Of a DNA stretch of 64,000 nucleotides, positions 1 through 9,922 are shown piece after piece; the stretch's first letter is position 1; each line of letters starts with the position of its first letter. Source of the DNA: Paenibacillus sp. CC-CFT747 (lineage in GTDB: Bacteria; Bacillota; Bacilli; Paenibacillales; NBRC-103111). Location: contig CP106741.1 in NCBI GenBank assembly GCA_030323305.1, forward strand, positions 3,278,001-3,342,000, read 5' to 3'. Made by a program: the position numbers and the translations under genes. The notes beneath the pieces were generated by a model. The model did not search any database. It was not told the origin of the DNA and saw only the letters and a program-made list of their open reading frames with translations.

Positions 1-2
1 AT

Positions 3-719
3 CACGCTCTTGCCCGGAGACGGCTCCATGCCGGCCGACTGGAGCATGTCCACGGAGTTGGCGTGGATACGGGGCGCTTCCGCCCGCAGAACGATGTTCA
101 GAAGCGAGAAGGAAGAAAGCCCTTTGGCTTCCGGCCGGAGGAATTCCTGCTGTTCTATGCAGCCGAATTCAATGGGAACAAAAACCAGGAGCTTCTGATC
201 CGGGCCATGGCCGCCCTTCATAAGGAAGCACCACAAGCCCGTCTGTTACTGGCAGGAGACGGTCCCTTGAAGGAAGCCTGCCGGGCCACGGCCATCCGCC
301 TTGGGGTAGCCGACCGGGTGGATTTCCTGGGACACCGCAAGGATATTGACGTGCTGCTTCCCTTGTGTGATGCTGCCGTCGCCTCCAGCCGGCGGGAAGG
401 GCTGCCGGTCAATATTATGGAGGCGATGGCCTGCGGGCTTCCTCTTGTGGCCAGCGTTAACCGGGGCCATTCCGAACTCGTCGAGGACGGGGTGAACGGC
501 TTTCTCATTCCGGATGAGGAGGAGCAGCGGTTTGCCTCACGGCTGCTGGAACTGATCCGCTCTCCGGAGCTGTGCCGGCGCATGGGGGAAGAGAATACCA
601 AAAGAGTTCGACTCTATTCGCTCCGTCAGGTTAAGGAAGAGCTGACCGGTATATACAAGCGTTATTCTTTGGAGGATAAGCATGAAGCCGAAGGTAAGTA
701 TAGTGGTGCCTATCTATAA
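3..719 (+). CDS. epsD: GT4 glycosyltransferase, EpsD-like (5' truncated by window edge)
   Basis: C-terminal half of a GT-B fold glycosyltransferase that would add a sugar to the lipid-linked exopolysaccharide repeat unit at the cytoplasmic membrane. The frame is open from base 3, and HGVGVDTGRFRP followed by the nucleotide-sugar pocket (LLLAGDGP, FLGHRKDIDVLL, SSRREGLPVNIMEAMACGLP, LVEDGVNGFL) is typical of GT4 enzymes. The conserved E-x7-E of the donor site is visible in REGLPVNIMEA. The 3' end overlaps the next gene by 38 bases, as in a tight operon. The symbol rests on family and on the order of the following genes, which resembles the Bacillus subtilis eps operon; the N-terminal acceptor domain lies outside the window. 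Confidence 0.85.
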   Translation, partial: HALARRRLHAGRLEHVHGVGVDTGRFRPQNDVQKREGRKPFGFRPEEFLLFYAAEFNGNKNQELLIRAMAALHKEAPQARLLLAGDGPLKEACRATAIRLGVADRVDFLGHRKDIDVLLPLCDAAVASSRREGLPVNIMEAMACGLPLVASVNRGHSELVEDGVNGFLIPDEEEQRFASRLLELIRSPELCRRMGEENTKRVRLYSLRQVKEELTGIYKRYSLEDKHEAEGKYSGAYL

Positions 720-1749
720 CATGGAGCCTTATCTGGCCCGGTGTCTGGACAGCCTGCTTGCCCAAACGCTGCAGCCGATTGAGATCCTTGCCGTAAACGA
801 CGGGTCGACGGATTCGACAGGAGCCCTTCTCCGGGAGTATGCCGAAAAGGATCCGCGGATCGTCGTCCTCGAACAGGAGAACGCCGGCGTGTCGTCGGCC
901 CGAAACCGCGGCATAGAAGCAGCCCAGGGGGACTACATTGGGTTTGTAGACCCGGATGATTGGGTCGATCCCGGTATGTATGCCGAGATGCTTGGGGCTG
1001 CGGTGGGGGAGGCGGCGGATATTGTCATGTGCACCTATACCCGGGAGTTCGGTACCCACAGCAAGGAGAAGATATTCGATCTGCCGGCGAAGGTAACTTA
1101 TGACCGGGAGGAGCTGAGGGAAACGGTAATGAGAAGGCTCGTGGGCCCGCTCAAGGAAGAACTCGCCCAACCCGATTATCTCGATGCTTGGGGGACCGTC
1201 TGGTCGAAGCTATACCGGAGCGATCTTCTTAAGGATAATGGGCTCGCGTTTGTGGATCTCCACTTGGTGGGAACGAACGAGGATTCGCTTTTTAACATCC
1301 ACGCTTTCTATCATGCAGAGAAGTTCGTCATGCTGAACAGGCCGTTCTACCATTATTGGCGGGCCAATGCCTCTTCCGTCACCTCCGGTTATAAGCCGGA
1401 CTTGAAGGAGCAATGGTTCCGTCTGTACGGGATGATCGAAGGCTTCTTGAACGAAAACGGACTTCCCGCTTCCTATTATGAGGCGCTTAACAACCGAATC
1501 TGTCTCAATACGCTCGGACTGGGATTGAATACAGTGGGAGCTGGTAATACAGCAGCCGCCGTGGCCAAAGTCCGCAAGCTGAACGATATTCTGAACGACG
1601 AACGGATCCGGGAGTCTTTCCGGGCGTTCGAAATGGCGTACTGTCCGGCGGTATGGAGAACGTTCTATCTATGTGCAAAGCTCCGGTTCGCGGCTGGCTT
1701 CTACGTCATGCTGGTGACCATGGAAAGGTTACGAAAGATTGTCAAATAG
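682..1749 (+). CDS. GT2 glycosyltransferase (EpsH/EpsJ-like)
   Basis: Family 2, GT-A fold glycosyltransferase of 355 residues for exopolysaccharide assembly. The N-terminus has the canonical VSIVVPIYNMEPYLARCLDS start, the NDGSTDST nucleotide-binding loop, SSARNRGIEAAQGDYIGFVD and the DPDDW motif (residues about 89-93) that coordinates the metal and UDP-sugar. The C-terminal 200 residues are acceptor-specific. The ATG follows a GGAGG at good spacing although it lies inside the end of the upstream gene, implying translational coupling. Sugar specificity cannot be read from the sequence. Confidence 0.9.
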   Translation: MKPKVSIVVPIYNMEPYLARCLDSLLAQTLQPIEILAVNDGSTDSTGALLREYAEKDPRIVVLEQENAGVSSARNRGIEAAQGDYIGFVDPDDWVDPGMYAEMLGAAVGEAADIVMCTYTREFGTHSKEKIFDLPAKVTYDREELRETVMRRLVGPLKEELAQPDYLDAWGTVWSKLYRSDLLKDNGLAFVDLHLVGTNEDSLFNIHAFYHAEKFVMLNRPFYHYWRANASSVTSGYKPDLKEQWFRLYGMIEGFLNENGLPASYYEALNNRICLNTLGLGLNTVGAGNTAAAVAKVRKLNDILNDERIRESFRAFEMAYCPAVWRTFYLCAKLRFAAGFYVMLVTMERLRKIVK

Positions 1750-1761
1750 GAGTGACTTCTT

Positions 1762-2882
1762 CTGAAAACGATACGTGTGCTTCAAGTCGTGACCGTGATG
1801 AACCGGGGCGGTCTGGAAACGATGCTAATGAACTATTACCGTCAGATGGACCGCAGCCGAATCCAATTCGACTTTATGGTTCACCGGGAAGAAAAGGGTC
1901 ATTATGATGACGAGATTATCAGCCTGGGCGGCCGCATCTTCCGAATGCCGGCCATTCGGCCGGGCAGCTACCGGCTATACTTCCAAAAGCTGGATTTGTT
2001 CTTCAAGGAGCATCCGAATTACCCGGTTGTGCATTCCCATATTAACGAGAACAGCTCCTTCGTTCTCCGGGCGGCGAAGCAGGCGGGGGTACCATGCCGG
2101 ATCGCCCACAGCCACTTGAGCGATTTGGGGCTCGACCTGAAGCTGCCTTTCCGGCTCTACGCGCGTTATACAATGAAGGATCACCCGAACCGGTTCTTTG
2201 CCTGCTCGCGTCATGCGGGACAGTGGCTGTTCGGCAAGGATCCCGCCGCATCCAAAGAGGTCGTTGTCCTGAACAATGCCGTCAATGTGGATAGCTACCG
2301 GTACGATCCGGCCGCCCGCGAGCGGATCCGGAAGGAATGGCAGGCTGGGGACCGGTTGGTCATCGGTCACGTCGGCCGGTACAACAAGCAGAAGAACCAT
2401 ACGCTGCTGCTCGATATTTTCAAGGCCGTCCACAACCGCCGGCCCGACGCCATGCTGGTTATGGCGGGAGAGGGGCATCTGAGACCGGCGATCGAGAAGA
2501 AGGCCGAGAAGCTGGGGCTGACCCCCACGTCAAATTTCTCGGTGTTCGGGGAGACATCCCCGATCTGATGCAGGGGATGGACTTGTTCCTTTTTCCTTCC
2601 CTGTTCGAGGGACTTCCGGTGGTGCTGGTCGAGGCTCAGGCCGCTGGCTTGCGCTGTGTGGTATCCGATACCATTACGCCGGAAACCGATGTGACGGGCA
2701 GGGTTCGGTTCACTCCGTTGAAGAGTTCCCCGGAAGCATGGGCGGACGCCGTTCTCGGCTCCACCTACGAGCACGCGGATACGGCGGAAATGATGCGGAG
2801 AAAGCGTTACGATACCCGGTCGATGGCCGAATGGCTGACCGGCTTCTATTTGGGCCAAGGCCAGCCGGCCGGGCAGGCTTAG
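1762..2882 (+). CDS. epsF: GT4 glycosyltransferase, EpsF-like, frame-broken
   Basis: GT-B glycosyltransferase of about 373 residues once the frame is restored. The N-terminal domain (LQVVTVMNRGGLETMLMNYY, VHSHINENSSFVLRAAK) matches EpsF-type enzymes; the donor domain follows (GHVGRYNKQKNH, VMAGEG, then DLFLFPSLFEGLPVVLVEAQ). The frame is lost in the C5 run at 2522-2526, and one added C joins both halves. The start is uncertain: the AGGAG at 1748-1752 fits a CTG at 1762 giving KTIRVLQVVTV, the usual family start, while the first standard start in frame is GTG 1777. It sits in the eps operon, 12 bases after the previous gene. Confidence 0.85.
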
Positions 2883-2898
2883 ACGGGAGGACGACAAG

Positions 2899-3801
2899 AT
2901 GAAACCGACACTGACGGTGTTCACCCCGACCTATAACCGGGCCTACACTTTGCCGCTATGCTACGAAAGCTTAAAACGTCAAACCTCCCGGGATTTCGTC
3001 TGGCTGATCATTGACGACGGTTCCACCGACGGCACCGAGGAGCTCGTGAAGGAATGGATGGCGGAAGGAATCGTTCCGATCCGGTACCATTACCAAGCTA
3101 ACCAAGGGATGCACGGGGCTCATAATACCGCCTACGAGCTGGTCGATACGGAGCTTAATGTCTGTATCGATTCCGACGATTACCTGTCGGACTACGCAGT
3201 AGAACGGATTGTTACCTTCTGGAGAGAGCACGGCAGCGATCGTTATGCGGGATTGGTCGGACTGGACGCTACCCCGGAAGGACAAATCATTGGAACGCAA
3301 ATGCCTCCCCATCTGAAGGAGTCCACCCTCTCCGGCTTATACGGCCTTCACAAGGTAAAGGGGGACAAGAAGCTCGTTTACCGGTCCGAATTGACCCGCC
3401 GGTATCCGCCGTATCCCTTGTTCCCCGGTGAGAAATATTGCCCGCTCAGCTATAAATATTTGCTGATCGATCAGGATTACCCGCTGCTTGTCATGAACGA
3501 GGTGCTCTGCCATGTGGAGTATTTGACGGACGGCTCCAGCTTGAACATGCTGCGGCAGTACAAGCGGAACCCGCGCGGCTTTCTCTTTTTCCGGCAAGCG
3601 GCCATGAGGTACGCTCCGACCTATAAGGAGAAGTTTAGGGAATCGGTCCATTATGTCTCGAGCAGTCTGATGACCCGTAACTATAAGTTTCTTCAAGAAT
3701 CTCCCTGCCGGTGGACGACCCTGCTTGCCTTACCGCTTGGCCTTGCCCTATATGCTTACATTACAAATAAGAACAAAGCGGCTATCGCCCAAAATCACTA
3801 G
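2899..3801 (+). CDS. GT2 family glycosyltransferase
   Basis: 300-residue GT-A glycosyltransferase. Visible motifs are TVFTPTYNRAYTLPLCYESL, the DDGSTDGTEELV nucleotide loop and DSDDYLSDYAVE, the DXD-like metal site at about residue 95. The C-terminal end has a short hydrophobic stretch (LALPLGLALYAYI), perhaps for membrane attachment. A GGGAGG lies 9 bases before the ATG, and the gene follows epsF by 16 bases, so it is co-transcribed. The family suggests transfer of a hexose or hexosamine to the growing repeat unit; which sugar is not known. Confidence 0.9.
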   Translation: MKPTLTVFTPTYNRAYTLPLCYESLKRQTSRDFVWLIIDDGSTDGTEELVKEWMAEGIVPIRYHYQANQGMHGAHNTAYELVDTELNVCIDSDDYLSDYAVERIVTFWREHGSDRYAGLVGLDATPEGQIIGTQMPPHLKESTLSGLYGLHKVKGDKKLVYRSELTRRYPPYPLFPGEKYCPLSYKYLLIDQDYPLLVMNEVLCHVEYLTDGSSLNMLRQYKRNPRGFLFFRQAAMRYAPTYKEKFRESVHYVSSSLMTRNYKFLQESPCRWTTLLALPLGLALYAYITNKNKAAIAQNH

Positions 3802-3822
3802 CCCGGAGGAAGGAGGAAAGGA

Positions 3823-4892
3823 ATGGCCGTCTTCTATGCAAACCTGTTTCTGGTTTACTTGTTATCCTGGGGTTCCCGGATTGTCAGCAGGAGGCCGTCC
3901 TCTCTGACGGGGGTTCGCCCCAATCTTTTCCTGGCTTTGGCGGCCATGGCGGTCCTTGTTCTCGTAGCCGGCCTCCAAAAAAACATTGGGGATACCGTGT
4001 TCTACATGATTTCGTATGAGAATACCACCTTTACCTGGGATAACATCTTCGGGAAGAAGGACGTGGGCTTCAATATTTTTCAGATGATGCTGCAGACCTT
4101 CTCCCATGATCCTCAGGTGCTTGTCTTTGTAGTAGCCCTGATTACCAATGTTCTTGTGGTCCTGACCTTATGGAAGTACTCCCGTTATTTTGAAATGGGG
4201 CTGTATGTATACATAACCAGCGGAATGTTCTTGATGTCGATGAACGGAATCCGCCAATTTCTGGCGGCCGCCGTCGCATTTGGGGCAACAAAATATTTAT
4301 TGAACGGGGACTGGAAGAAATACATTCTGGTCATTCTGGTCGCCTCCCAGTTTCACCAAAGCGCCCTTGTCCTCATTCCCATTTATTTTATCGTGAGACG
4401 AAAGGCCTGGTCCGGGACGACGATGGTCCTGCTGCTCGGCTCGGTTCTGATTGTACTCGGCTTCAACCAGTTCTCCTCGGCTCTCTTCTCGGTGCTCGAG
4501 AACAGCCAGTACGGTGATTATAAGAACTTCTCCGAAGGGGAGCGAATATCATACGGGTAGCGGTTACCGGAGTTCCGCTGATTTTCGCTTACTTGGGCCG
4601 GGAGAAGCTGAGGAAGCTCTTCCCGCAAAGCGATATCGTGGTCAACATGTGCTTGATCTCCTTTGTTTTTATGATCATTTCCACCCAAAACTGGATTTTT
4701 GCCCGGTTTACGTTTTATTTCGGTCTTTATGCGTGTCTGCTGTTCTCCTGGATTATCAGCCTTTTTGAAGTGAAGCAGCAAAGACTTGTGTATTACGTCA
4801 TTTTTATTGTCTACTTCGTCTATTATTTCTTCGAAATGGTCGTCAGCTTGAATATGCGGTACGAAAGCAATTTTATAAACTTCTTCCAATAG
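3823..4892 (+). CDS. epsG: EpsG-family polysaccharide polymerase, frame-broken
   Basis: Polytopic membrane protein of about 356 residues with many hydrophobic segments (for example [56 protein letters not shown]). The [14 protein letters not shown] and SQFHQSALV motifs are hallmarks of the EpsG family, proposed to polymerise the repeat unit outside the membrane (Wzy-like). The frame breaks in the G4 run at 4537-4540; adding one G gives [17 protein letters not shown], which reads through a predicted loop and helix. A strong AGGAGG precedes the ATG. Position between glycosyltransferases and galE supports the role. Confidence 0.87.
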
Positions 4893-4905
4893 GAGGTGTC
4901 GTCGA

Positions 4906-5973
4906 ATGGCCATACTCGTAACCGGAGGCTCGGGATATATCGGCAGCCACACGTGTGTAGAGCTGTTGAACGCAGGCTATGACCTGGTGGTGGTCGACAA
5001 CCTGTACAACAGCAGCCTGGAGGCGCTTAAGAGAGTACGGGAGCTGACCGGCAAGGATTTCAGCTTCTATCTGGTCGATCTGCTCGACGAGAAAGAGCTG
5101 GATCATGTATTTGCAGAGAACCGGATCGAGGCGGTCATTCACTTCGCCGGGCTTAAAGCGGTGGGAGAGTCGGTGCGGCTGCCCCTCTGGTATTACCACA
5201 ACAACCTGGCCGGAACCTTAGTGCTGAGCCGGGTCATGGAGAAATACGGCGTGAAGACCATGGTCTTCAGCTCGTCGGCCACCGTGTACGGAAGCCCGGA
5301 GCAGATGCCGATCCGCGAGGATTATCCGCTAGGTGCCGCCAATCCTTACGGCCGGACGAAGCTGATGATTGAAGATATGCTGCGGGATGTTGCCGCTTCC
5401 GATCCCCAGTGGAGCATAGCGCTGCTCCGCTACTTTAACCCGGTCGGGGCTCACGAGAGCGGACGGATCGGGGAGGACCCGAACGGGACCCCCAATAACC
5501 TGATGCCCTATATCACGCAGGTGGCGGCGGGCCGCCATAAGGAATTGAAAGTATTCGGCAGCGATTACCCGACGCCGGACGGAACGGGCGTACGCGATTA
5601 CATCCATGTGGTGGACCTGGCGGAAGGGCATCTGAAGGCGCTGGAGAAGGTAATGGGCGGGAAAGGCATCGAAGCCTATAACCTGGGAACCGGCAGGGGG
5701 TACAGCGTGCTCGAGCTGGTAGCCGCCTTCGAAAGAATGACCGGAACGAAGATCCCCTACGCGCTTACGGATCGCCGGCCGGGAGACGCACCGGTCTGCT
5801 ACGCGGATCCGTCCAAAGCCGAGAGAGAGCTCGGATGGAGCGCCGAGAGAGGCATCGAGGAAATGTGCGTCGACGCCTGGCGGTGGCAGGCGAACAATCC
5901 GGCGGGCTACCGAAGCCCAGGGACCGAAATCGCCCGTGAAGAGACCCGCTCCTATGGGGCGGTAGTCGTCTAA
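4906..5973 (+). CDS. galE: UDP-glucose 4-epimerase
   Basis: 355-residue short-chain dehydrogenase-like epimerase that interconverts UDP-glucose and UDP-galactose with tightly bound NAD. The sequence shows the Rossmann motif [10 protein letters not shown] at residues 6-15, the catalytic Ser in FSSSATVYG (about residue 124) and the YGRTK Tyr-Lys pair (148/152). The length is slightly above the usual 330-340, with a C-terminal tail of low conservation. It starts 13 bases after epsG with an AGGAGGT site, so it supplies UDP-Gal (or UDP-GalNAc) for the polymer made by this operon. Confidence 0.95.
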   Translation: MAILVTGGSGYIGSHTCVELLNAGYDLVVVDNLYNSSLEALKRVRELTGKDFSFYLVDLLDEKELDHVFAENRIEAVIHFAGLKAVGESVRLPLWYYHNNLAGTLVLSRVMEKYGVKTMVFSSSATVYGSPEQMPIREDYPLGAANPYGRTKLMIEDMLRDVAASDPQWSIALLRYFNPVGAHESGRIGEDPNGTPNNLMPYITQVAAGRHKELKVFGSDYPTPDGTGVRDYIHVVDLAEGHLKALEKVMGGKGIEAYNLGTGRGYSVLELVAAFERMTGTKIPYALTDRRPGDAPVCYADPSKAERELGWSAERGIEEMCVDAWRWQANNPAGYRSPGTEIAREETRSYGAVVV

Positions 5974-6075
5974 GGTTCGGCCTGCCAAGGTACCGGATAA
6001 GACACTAGATCATACTGCGAAATGGAACGGATTCCGGACAGTTTCTGCTTCCAGTTTAGACATCGGAGGAGTTTT

Positions 6076-7044
6076 GTGAGAAGCATCCAGGCACCATGCA
6101 TCCGGAAGATTCACCATTGGGTAACACTTGTGCGAAAAGGAATGAAAGTGGCGGTTTGGTCCATACACGTCTTCCCGGCCGGGAATGGCTTGACGGCCTC
6201 TCCGAATGACGCCCTATTGCGCCAACCATCGCTAGCAGCAGCCGACGTCACGGATGTTCCGGCCGAATTCGTCGCGGATCCGTTCCTGGTTCAGCATCAG
6301 TCGGAGTATTATCTGTTCTTTGAAGTCCTGAACAAGGCCTCAGGCCGGGGAGAAATTGCGGTAGCCTCGAGCTCGGACGGCCGGGAATGGTTTTACGAAA
6401 GGGTTGTTCTGCAGGAAAGCTTTCACCTCTCCTATCCGCAAGTCTTTGAGCACAACGGAGAGATGTATATGCTTCCCGAGTCCATTGAAGCCAACCGGGT
6501 TCAGCTTTACAAAGCCAAGAGCTTCCCCTATGAATGGGAGCCGGCCGGGGAGCTGCTCGGGAATGTCCGGTATTTGGATCCATCTCTTCTCTTCTCGGAG
6601 GGCCGCTGGTGGATGTTCGCGGGCACGGAAGAAGGCGACCTTCGGCTGTTTTATGCCGAGGACCTGTTCGGCCCATGGTCCGAGCATGCCTGCAGCCCGA
6701 TTGTGACCCATAACAAGAGAATCAGCCGTCCGGGCGGAAGGGTGATTCGGGACGGAAAGACGGTTTACCGGTATACCCAATCCGCCTATCCGGATTACGG
6801 AGGGTCGGTGAGCGCTTTCCGGATCCTCAAGCTGACGGTAGACGACTATGAAGAAGAGGAAGTAGGCCGCGTTCTTGGCGCAACGAACCGGGAAGGCGAT
6901 TGGCACAAGGACGGCATGCACCATGTCGACCAGCTAAGGCTCACGGACGGACGGTGGCTTGTGGCGGTGGACGGCCACCGCTGCTCGCATATGAGCTACC
7001 CGGCTTGGAAGCTGAGCCGATGGATCGCCAAGCTTATCTATTGA
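6076..7044 (+). CDS. Beta-propeller-like protein with GINT1-N-type domain
   Basis: Protein of about 322 residues resembling the N-terminal domain of glucosamine inositolphosphorylceramide transferases, a five-bladed propeller related to GH43/GH32 folds. Typical motifs are FVADPFLVQHQSEYYLFFEV, RGEIAVASSSDG, SYPQVFEHNGEMYMLPES, YLDPSLLFSEGRWWMFA and RPGGRVIRDG. The frame is open from 6022, but the only good ribosome site (CGGAGGAG, 6064-6071) serves the GTG at 6076. It lies between galE and epsL and is probably a carbohydrate-modifying or -binding component of the exopolysaccharide pathway. The domain occurs in bacteria beside formyltransferase or glycosyltransferase genes, but its activity here is not known. 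Confidence 0.7.
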   Translation: MRSIQAPCIRKIHHWVTLVRKGMKVAVWSIHVFPAGNGLTASPNDALLRQPSLAAADVTDVPAEFVADPFLVQHQSEYYLFFEVLNKASGRGEIAVASSSDGREWFYERVVLQESFHLSYPQVFEHNGEMYMLPESIEANRVQLYKAKSFPYEWEPAGELLGNVRYLDPSLLFSEGRWWMFAGTEEGDLRLFYAEDLFGPWSEHACSPIVTHNKRISRPGGRVIRDGKTVYRYTQSAYPDYGGSVSAFRILKLTVDDYEEEEVGRVLGATNREGDWHKDGMHHVDQLRLTDGRWLVAVDGHRCSHMSYPAWKLSRWIAKLIY

Positions 7045-7065
7045 TTACCATAAGGAGGAACCCAG

Positions 7066-7653
7066 GTGAAGCGTATAGTTGATACCCTCGTTGCAGCGGG
7101 TCTTCTGCTCCTTCTGTCCCCGGTCATCCTGGTGGTGGCGGTGCTGGTCCGGAAGAAGCTGGGGGCGCCTGTCCTGTTCAAGCAGCAGCGACCGGGACGA
7201 AACGGGGTGCCCTTCGTTCTCTACAAATTCCGTTCCATGCGCGACGCCCGGGACGGAAGCGGCCGGGAGCTTCCGGATGAGCTTCGGCTGACTCCTTTTG
7301 GAGAGAGGCTGCGGAAGTACAGCCTGGATGAGCTCCCGCAGCTTGTCAACGTGCTGAAAGGGGACTTGAGCCTCGTCGGGCCCCGGCCGCTGCTGATGGA
7401 CTACCTGCCCCTCTATACAGCGGAGCAGGCAAGACGGCACGAGGTGAGGCCGGGTATTACCGGATGGGCCCAGGTGAACGGCCGCAATGCCCTCTCGTGG
7501 GAAGAGAAATTCAAGCTGGATGTCTGGTACGTGGACAACCGCAGCTTCCGGCTCGACATGACCATTCTGCTGATGACGATCCGCAAGGTGTTTAAATCCG
7601 AAGGAATCAGTCATGGAAATCACGTCACGATGGAGAAGTTTATGGGATCGTAA
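7066..7653 (+). CDS. epsL: Priming sugar-phosphate transferase (EpsL, WcaJ/WbaP family)
   Basis: 195-residue polyprenyl-phosphate sugar-1-phosphate transferase that starts repeat-unit synthesis by moving a phospho-sugar from a UDP donor to undecaprenyl phosphate. An N-terminal membrane hairpin (LVAAGLLLLLSPVILVVAVLV) is followed by the bacterial transferase core: LFKQQRPGRNGVPFVLYKFRSM, RKYSLDELPQLVNVLKGD, SLVGPRPLL and RPGITGWAQVNGRN. The start is GTG with a TAAGGAGGAA site. The small size matches the EpsL/PglC type without the extra N-terminal domain. It is followed by epsM and epsN, as in B. subtilis. Confidence 0.93.
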   Translation: MKRIVDTLVAAGLLLLLSPVILVVAVLVRKKLGAPVLFKQQRPGRNGVPFVLYKFRSMRDARDGSGRELPDELRLTPFGERLRKYSLDELPQLVNVLKGDLSLVGPRPLLMDYLPLYTAEQARRHEVRPGITGWAQVNGRNALSWEEKFKLDVWYVDNRSFRLDMTILLMTIRKVFKSEGISHGNHVTMEKFMGS

Positions 7654-7680
7654 TCCGGGAGGAAAAGAGGGGAAGGACGA

Positions 7681-8345
7681 ATGAAGATTGCCGTGATCGG
7701 CGATGGCGGACACAGCAAGGTGATTCAGGACATGATTCGCGCCAGCCGGCATTACCGGCTGTGTGCGGTTCTCGACGACCGGTACGACAGGCTGGTGCTG
7801 GACCAGGGACGGTATACCGGCCCTCTTGCCTCTATGGAGCAGCTCTCTGAGCTGGCCGGCCCCTTTCAGGTCGTGATTGCCATCGGCAACAATGCCGTAA
7901 GAAAGACCATTGTAGCGAAGCTCGGCCTGCCCCGGAAAGCTATGTTTCCTTGGTTCACCAGACGGCCGTCGTCAGCCCGAGCGCCACGCTGGGACGGGGG
8001 ACCGTGGTCATGGCGAACACCATTATTAACGCCGATGCCCGAATCGGCAGCCATGCCATTATCAACTCGGGAGCGATCGTGGAACATGACTGCCGGGTTC
8101 AGGATTACTGCCACATTGCCCCGCGGGCCACGCTGACGGGTGCTGTTAACGTGAAAGAAGGCACCCTGATCGGAGCCGGGGCCACCGTGATTCCGGGCAT
8201 GAGCGTAGGAGAGTGGACCCTGGTCGGGGCCGGAGCCACCGTCGTGTGCGACCTGCCCGGAGCTTCTACCGCGGTGGGAACGCCCGCCCGGATTGTAGGG
8301 GTTCCGGCTCCGACGCTCGCCGTTCAGCCATTTGCCGTATCGTGA
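7681..8345 (+). CDS. epsM: Sugar O/N-acetyltransferase EpsM (NeuD family), frame-broken
   Basis: Acyltransferase of about 221 residues. The N-terminal half is a Rossmann-like PglD_N domain (MKIAVIGDGGHSKVIQDMI); the C-terminal half is a left-handed beta-helix of hexapeptide repeats (ATLGRGTVVMANTIINADA, AIINSGAIVEHDC, GAGATVIPGM) with the conserved catalytic His in VEHDC. The frame is lost at GG 7934-7935; adding one G gives LPRESYVSLVHQTAVVSPSA, exactly the expected junction. With EpsN it would make the acetamido-amino sugar (bacillosamine-type) loaded by EpsL. Confidence 0.9.
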
Positions 8346-8379
8346 AACCGGGGTACCCGGGGAAAGGAAGGAAACCCAC

Positions 8380-9549
8380 ATGCCAGCAAGCGACAAGCCT
8401 AAAATCTATTTATCTTCCCCGCACATGAGCGGAAAAGAAAGGGACTACGTGACGGAGGCGTTCGATTCCAATTGGATCGCTCCGCTCGGTCCGCACGTGG
8501 ATGCCTTCGAGAAGGAGCTCGCCGCCTTCGTCGATGTGGAAGCGGCGGCGGCCGTCAGCTCCGGTACGGCGGCTCTGCATCTGGCTCTTCGGCTGCTCGG
8601 CGTCACAAAGGGGGATCGGGTGTTCTGCTCCACCTTGACGTTCGTGGCCAGCGCCAATCCGATTCTGTACCAGGGAGCGGAGCCGGTGTTCCTCGATTCG
8701 GAGCCGGGCACTTGGAACCTGTCCCCCTCAGCGCTCGAAAGAGCCCTCCAGGACGCCAAGCGGTCCGGCCGCCTGCCCAAAGCGGTTATCGTCGTGAACC
8801 TGTACGGGCAGAGCGCACGCATGGACGAAATTGTGGCGCTGTGCCGGTCCTATGGCGTTCCCCTCGTAGAAGACGCGGCGGAATCCCTCGGATCGGAGTA
8901 CCGCGGGAAGGCGAGCGGCACCTTCGGCACCTTCGGCATCTATTCGTTTAACGGAAACAAGATCATCACGACCTCCGGTGGTGGGATGCTCGTTTCGAAC
9001 GATGCCGAGGCGATGGGTAAAGCCCGCTTCCTCGCCACCCAGGCCCGGGACCCGGCCCCGCATTACCAGCACAGCGAAACGGGGTACAACTACCGCATGA
9101 GCAACGTGCTGGCGGGAATCGGAAGAGCACAGCTGGAGGTTCTCCCGGACCGGGTGAACGCTCGCCGGGCTGTCTTCGAGCGGTACCGGCGGGAGCTGGC
9201 TTCGGTTCCCGGCATCCGTTTCATGCCGGAGCTCGAAGGCACGCGGTCGAACCGCTGGCTGACGGCTCTTACCTTGGAGGAAGAAGCGGAGGGGACCGTT
9301 CAGGATCTGCTCGGCATGATGGCGGAAGAGAACATCGAGGCCAGACCGGTGTGGAAGCCGCTGCATCTGCAGCCGGTATTCCGGGGCGCCCGGTACTACA
9401 CGCACACCGAGAAGGAGAATGTAGCCGAAAGGCTGTTTGAGCGGGGAATATGCCTGCCGTCCGGCTCGAACATGAGCGAGCCCGACCAGACGAGGGTCAT
9501 CGAGTGTGTTCTTCGTACACTTGCCCGCGGGCGCGCAGGGGTCCGATAA
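8380..9549 (+). CDS. epsN: PLP-dependent sugar aminotransferase EpsN (DegT/DnrJ/EryC1)
   Basis: 389-residue aminotransferase that converts a UDP-4-keto-6-deoxy-HexNAc to the 4-amino sugar using PLP and glutamate. Visible motifs are VSSGTAALHLALRLL, EDAAESLGSEYRGK and the PLP lysine at about residue 194 in SFNGNKIITTSGGGM; the C-terminal part ends in ERGICLPSGSNM. The frame is open from 8332, but GGAAGGAA before ATG 8380 and the start IYLSSPHMSGKE seen in family members decide for 8380. Last gene of the eps operon in this window. Confidence 0.93.
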   Translation: MPASDKPKIYLSSPHMSGKERDYVTEAFDSNWIAPLGPHVDAFEKELAAFVDVEAAAAVSSGTAALHLALRLLGVTKGDRVFCSTLTFVASANPILYQGAEPVFLDSEPGTWNLSPSALERALQDAKRSGRLPKAVIVVNLYGQSARMDEIVALCRSYGVPLVEDAAESLGSEYRGKASGTFGTFGIYSFNGNKIITTSGGGMLVSNDAEAMGKARFLATQARDPAPHYQHSETGYNYRMSNVLAGIGRAQLEVLPDRVNARRAVFERYRRELASVPGIRFMPELEGTRSNRWLTALTLEEEAEGTVQDLLGMMAEENIEARPVWKPLHLQPVFRGARYYTHTEKENVAERLFERGICLPSGSNMSEPDQTRVIECVLRTLARGRAGVR

Positions 9550-9922
9550 GAAAGACTTGGGAAGCCGCATTCCTATTAAACGCGGATTCTGCCCGCCCCA
9601 CCGAACCGGTCAAGAGCGGTTGGTCATTTTGCTTTCATGTTGCTTCAGCTTGATATACAGGCTTTCCCGCATGTTTTGGTCCCGGCAATCGTTATATAGC
9701 ACAGTATGATAAAGATGCATAACTCTATGGTAAGCCGTTTTTGACCTTTTCATAAAGGAAATCATACTCTCGTACATAGCTGGGAGCCTCCTTTACTAGT
9801 AACCCTATGTTAAAGCTTTCGTACGTATGCTTTGGCCCTAAGGGGGTGAGATGTTCGGGTTTACCTACTAAAAGGCAAGAGGATGATCGAAATTATAAGA
9901 TAACGGTGGAGTGATTAACGCC
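9550..9922. other. Intergenic region between eps operon and sinR-like gene
   Basis: No coding frame of interest. It holds an imperfect hairpin with a short T run (about 9597-9628) that could end the eps transcript, then AT-richer DNA that should carry the promoter of the first SinR-like gene. Two similar strings, TCGTACATA (9770s) and TCGTACGTA (9820s), lie about 50 bases apart. I see no clear SinR box here. Confidence 0.5.
9597..9628 (+). terminator. Possible terminator of the eps operon
   Basis: CCGAACCG and CGGTTGG pair imperfectly around a short loop and are followed by TCATTTT. The stem has a bulge and the T run is short, so this is a weak call. Confidence 0.35.
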
